Source: Desulfovibrio sp. Huiquan2017 (GTDB lineage Bacteria; Desulfobacterota; Desulfovibrionia; Desulfovibrionales; Desulfovibrionaceae). Taken from it: a stretch of DNA of 64,000 nt. The position numbers were made by a program, and so were the translations under genes. Below the pieces are notes generated by a model, which was not told the origin of the DNA, did not search any database, and was given only the letters and a program-made list of their open reading frames with translations. Shown here in pieces: positions 62,813-64,000 of this stretch; position 1 is the stretch's first letter, and each line of letters opens with the position of its first letter. The stretch is taken from the NCBI RefSeq assembly GCF_017351175.1, contig NZ_JAFMPN010000005.1:62001-126000 (forward strand), written 5' to 3'.

Positions 62813-63945
62813 GCTAGGGCCTCCCGGGCTATATGCTCGGCCGAGTCGGCCATCTCGCGGTCGAACCGGGCCATGATATTCCTGGCGCGATCAAGCCGCC
62901 CCAGAATGGCCTCCTCGGCCCCTTCCTCATTTTTATACTGGGCCACCTTTTCCAGATAACGCTCCTCCAGCGGGACCGGGCCGTGACAACGGACCAGCTT
63001 GTCGGCCAAAAAAACGACCTCCTTCTCGGTGATAGGCGCATCGTCGGACAGGGCCACGTCGAAATGGGCGGCCACGATGTCGGCGGCGTCGGGAAAGCCG
63101 TGAGCGCGCAGCAACTCGGCTCCGGCGGCCTCATGCCGCTTGGTCCCCTTGCCGATGTCGTGGACCAGAGCCGCACCCAGGACCAGGCCGGGGTCCAGCC
63201 GGACAGCATCCGGCCGCTCCGGCAGACGCGCGTTCAACCGTTCGCACAAGGCCACGGCCACCTTGGCCACAGCCCGGCAATGGTCCCGGATATGGTCCGA
63301 GACCCCCTGCAGCCGGAACAGCTCACCGCACTCGTCCGGCAGGGGGTACCCCACCCCCGCCACGGCCAGGGCCAGATCGTAGCCCTCGGGGTGGTCCAGG
63401 TCATGCGTGATCCCGAAATCGGCTACGTCCAGGTCGAGCGCCCTGTCCTCGAAAAGGTCCAGCACGGTCCGCAGCCCCCCGCTCCCGTTGTGGGCGGAAA
63501 TGGCCGGAATGACTTCGGCCCCGATCAGGGGCGGATGGCCGCGCTCCCCGCCGAACCGGGGATAGAGCACGGACGGCCGCGTACGTTTAAATTCCTTCAA
63601 AAGACGGGCCACGGTCTCGGGCCGCACCAGGGGGATGTCCGCCGGAAGCATGAAAAACGCCTCCACGTCCGCACCCAGAGCACGCACCCCGGTCAAAACC
63701 GATGAATACATGCCGCGCTCGAAGGCCGGATTATACACGGCCGAAGCGCCGGCCTCCATGGCACACGCAGCCACATCGGCGGCGCGCTTGCCCGTTACGA
63801 CCACAATCCGGTCCACGCCGCACGTCTTGAACAGGCGCACGCAACGCGACAGGACCGTGCCGCCCATAAGTGGCAGCAGCGGCTTGAACCGCCCCATGCG
63901 CGAGGACCGCCCGGCTGCGGGAATGACCGCCGCAACACCACCCAT
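62809..63945 (-). CDS. MobA/MocA-like nucleotidyltransferase fused to HD domain
   Basis: A 378-residue fusion. Residues about 3-190: NTP-transferase fold with VIPAAGRSSRMGRFKPLLPLMG and MLPADIPLV, as in the MobA-like proteins that add CMP or GMP to molybdopterin. Residues about 220-330: HD phosphohydrolase-like domain with ALVHDIGKGTKRHE and AAHFDV. One-base overlap with the upstream XdhC-like gene suggests a role in molybdoenzyme maturation. Confidence 0.87.
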   Translation of the reverse strand: MGGVAAVIPAAGRSSRMGRFKPLLPLMGGTVLSRCVRLFKTCGVDRIVVVTGKRAADVAACAMEAGASAVYNPAFERGMYSSVLTGVRALGADVEAFFMLPADIPLVRPETVARLLKEFKRTRPSVLYPRFGGERGHPPLIGAEVIPAISAHNGSGGLRTVLDLFEDRALDLDVADFGITHDLDHPEGYDLALAVAGVGYPLPDECGELFRLQGVSDHIRDHCRAVAKVAVALCERLNARLPERPDAVRLDPGLVLGAALVHDIGKGTKRHEAAGAELLRAHGFPDAADIVAAHFDVALSDDAPITEKEVVFLADKLVRCHGPVPLEERYLEKVAQYKNEEGAEEAILGRLDRARNIMARFDREMADSAEHIAREALA

Positions 63946-64000
63946 TACGCTTTCCCCGCGCGGACCTGGATGAGTTCGCCCACAATGCTGACCGCGATCT
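63945..64000 (-). CDS. C-terminal end of an XdhC/CoxI-like protein (partial)
   Basis: Only the last 17 codons are in the window: IAVSIVGELIQVRAGKA, stop TAA at 63945-63947. The IAVSI-EL-VRAG ending is typical of XdhC-family molybdenum-cofactor insertion proteins. Stop overlaps the next start (TAATG). Confidence 0.6.
   Translation of the reverse strand, partial: IAVSIVGELIQVRAGKA

Noticed and set aside
1-64000. CRISPR array
   Set aside because: No regularly spaced repeat series was seen; the iterons and TGTCACAT repeats are too few and too closely spaced.

Overview
The window joins a mobile, plasmid-like accessory region (bases 1 to about 26,203) to an ordinary chromosomal backbone (about 26,204 to 64,000). 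The backbone points to a sulfate-reducing deltaproteobacterium of the Desulfovibrio/Pseudodesulfovibrio type. The evidence is an rnf operon led by a multiheme cytochrome c, an RnfB fused to a GltD-like flavoprotein, a periplasmic tetraheme cytochrome c3, many two-component genes, and a MobA-like/HD fusion beside an XdhC-type gene. This is inferred from gene content; no rRNA gene or complete tRNA gene is present.

Accessory region. Bases 95-1579 hold iteron-like repeats and a winged-helix Rep gene, so the element probably could replicate or once could. Bases 3,031-8,094 hold a tight operon of exported proteins: a short two-repeat protein, a small secreted protein, a CsgG/HfaB-like lipoprotein with peptidoglycan-binding-like and DUF4384-like domains, an OmpA-like protein, a 513-residue protein with the same repeats at its C-terminus, and two more secreted proteins. 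Convergent to it is an exported beta-propeller protein with a caspase-like (C14) domain, itself divergent from a lipoprotein gene. I read the block as a candidate curli/holdfast-like surface fibre system with a linked caspase-like module; this is the strongest candidate for an undescribed system. Bases 12,154-13,834 hold a DUF6884-like/SLOG-like pair and a candidate structured RNA. An IS481-family element (14,368-15,577) has split a small gene cleanly. Bases 16,100-23,100 hold short phage- or plasmid-like genes, mostly unknown, including a zinc-ribbon gene with a frameshift, a minimal DnaB-like ATPase, a possible PD-(D/E)XK nuclease and an ORF with an in-frame amber codon. The region ends with an excisionase-like gene, a tyrosine recombinase and two copies of the 3' half of a tRNA-Pro gene 947 bp apart. 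These look like tandem attachment sites with a single cargo gene between them.

Backbone. After the second att copy come speA; the cytochrome-rnfCDGEAB operon on the minus strand; a FUSC-type membrane protein; an NtrC-type regulator with its kinase; a TauE-type exporter downstream of a kinase and three stand-alone receivers with a good sigma-54 promoter; another lone receiver; malate synthase G; L-serine dehydratase; a polar amino-acid ABC transporter whose two permeases are fused; cytochrome c3 with a sigma-54 promoter; a bifunctional Rel/SpoT; an oligopeptide-type binding lipoprotein; a SWIM/SNF2 helicase; a membrane protein; a histidine phosphatase; a MobA-like/HD fusion; and the end of an XdhC-like gene.

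Together the backbone genes cover ion-coupled electron transfer, amino-acid and C2 metabolism, stress signalling and molybdoenzyme maturation. The accessory region brings self-maintenance, integration, and surface or conflict functions.
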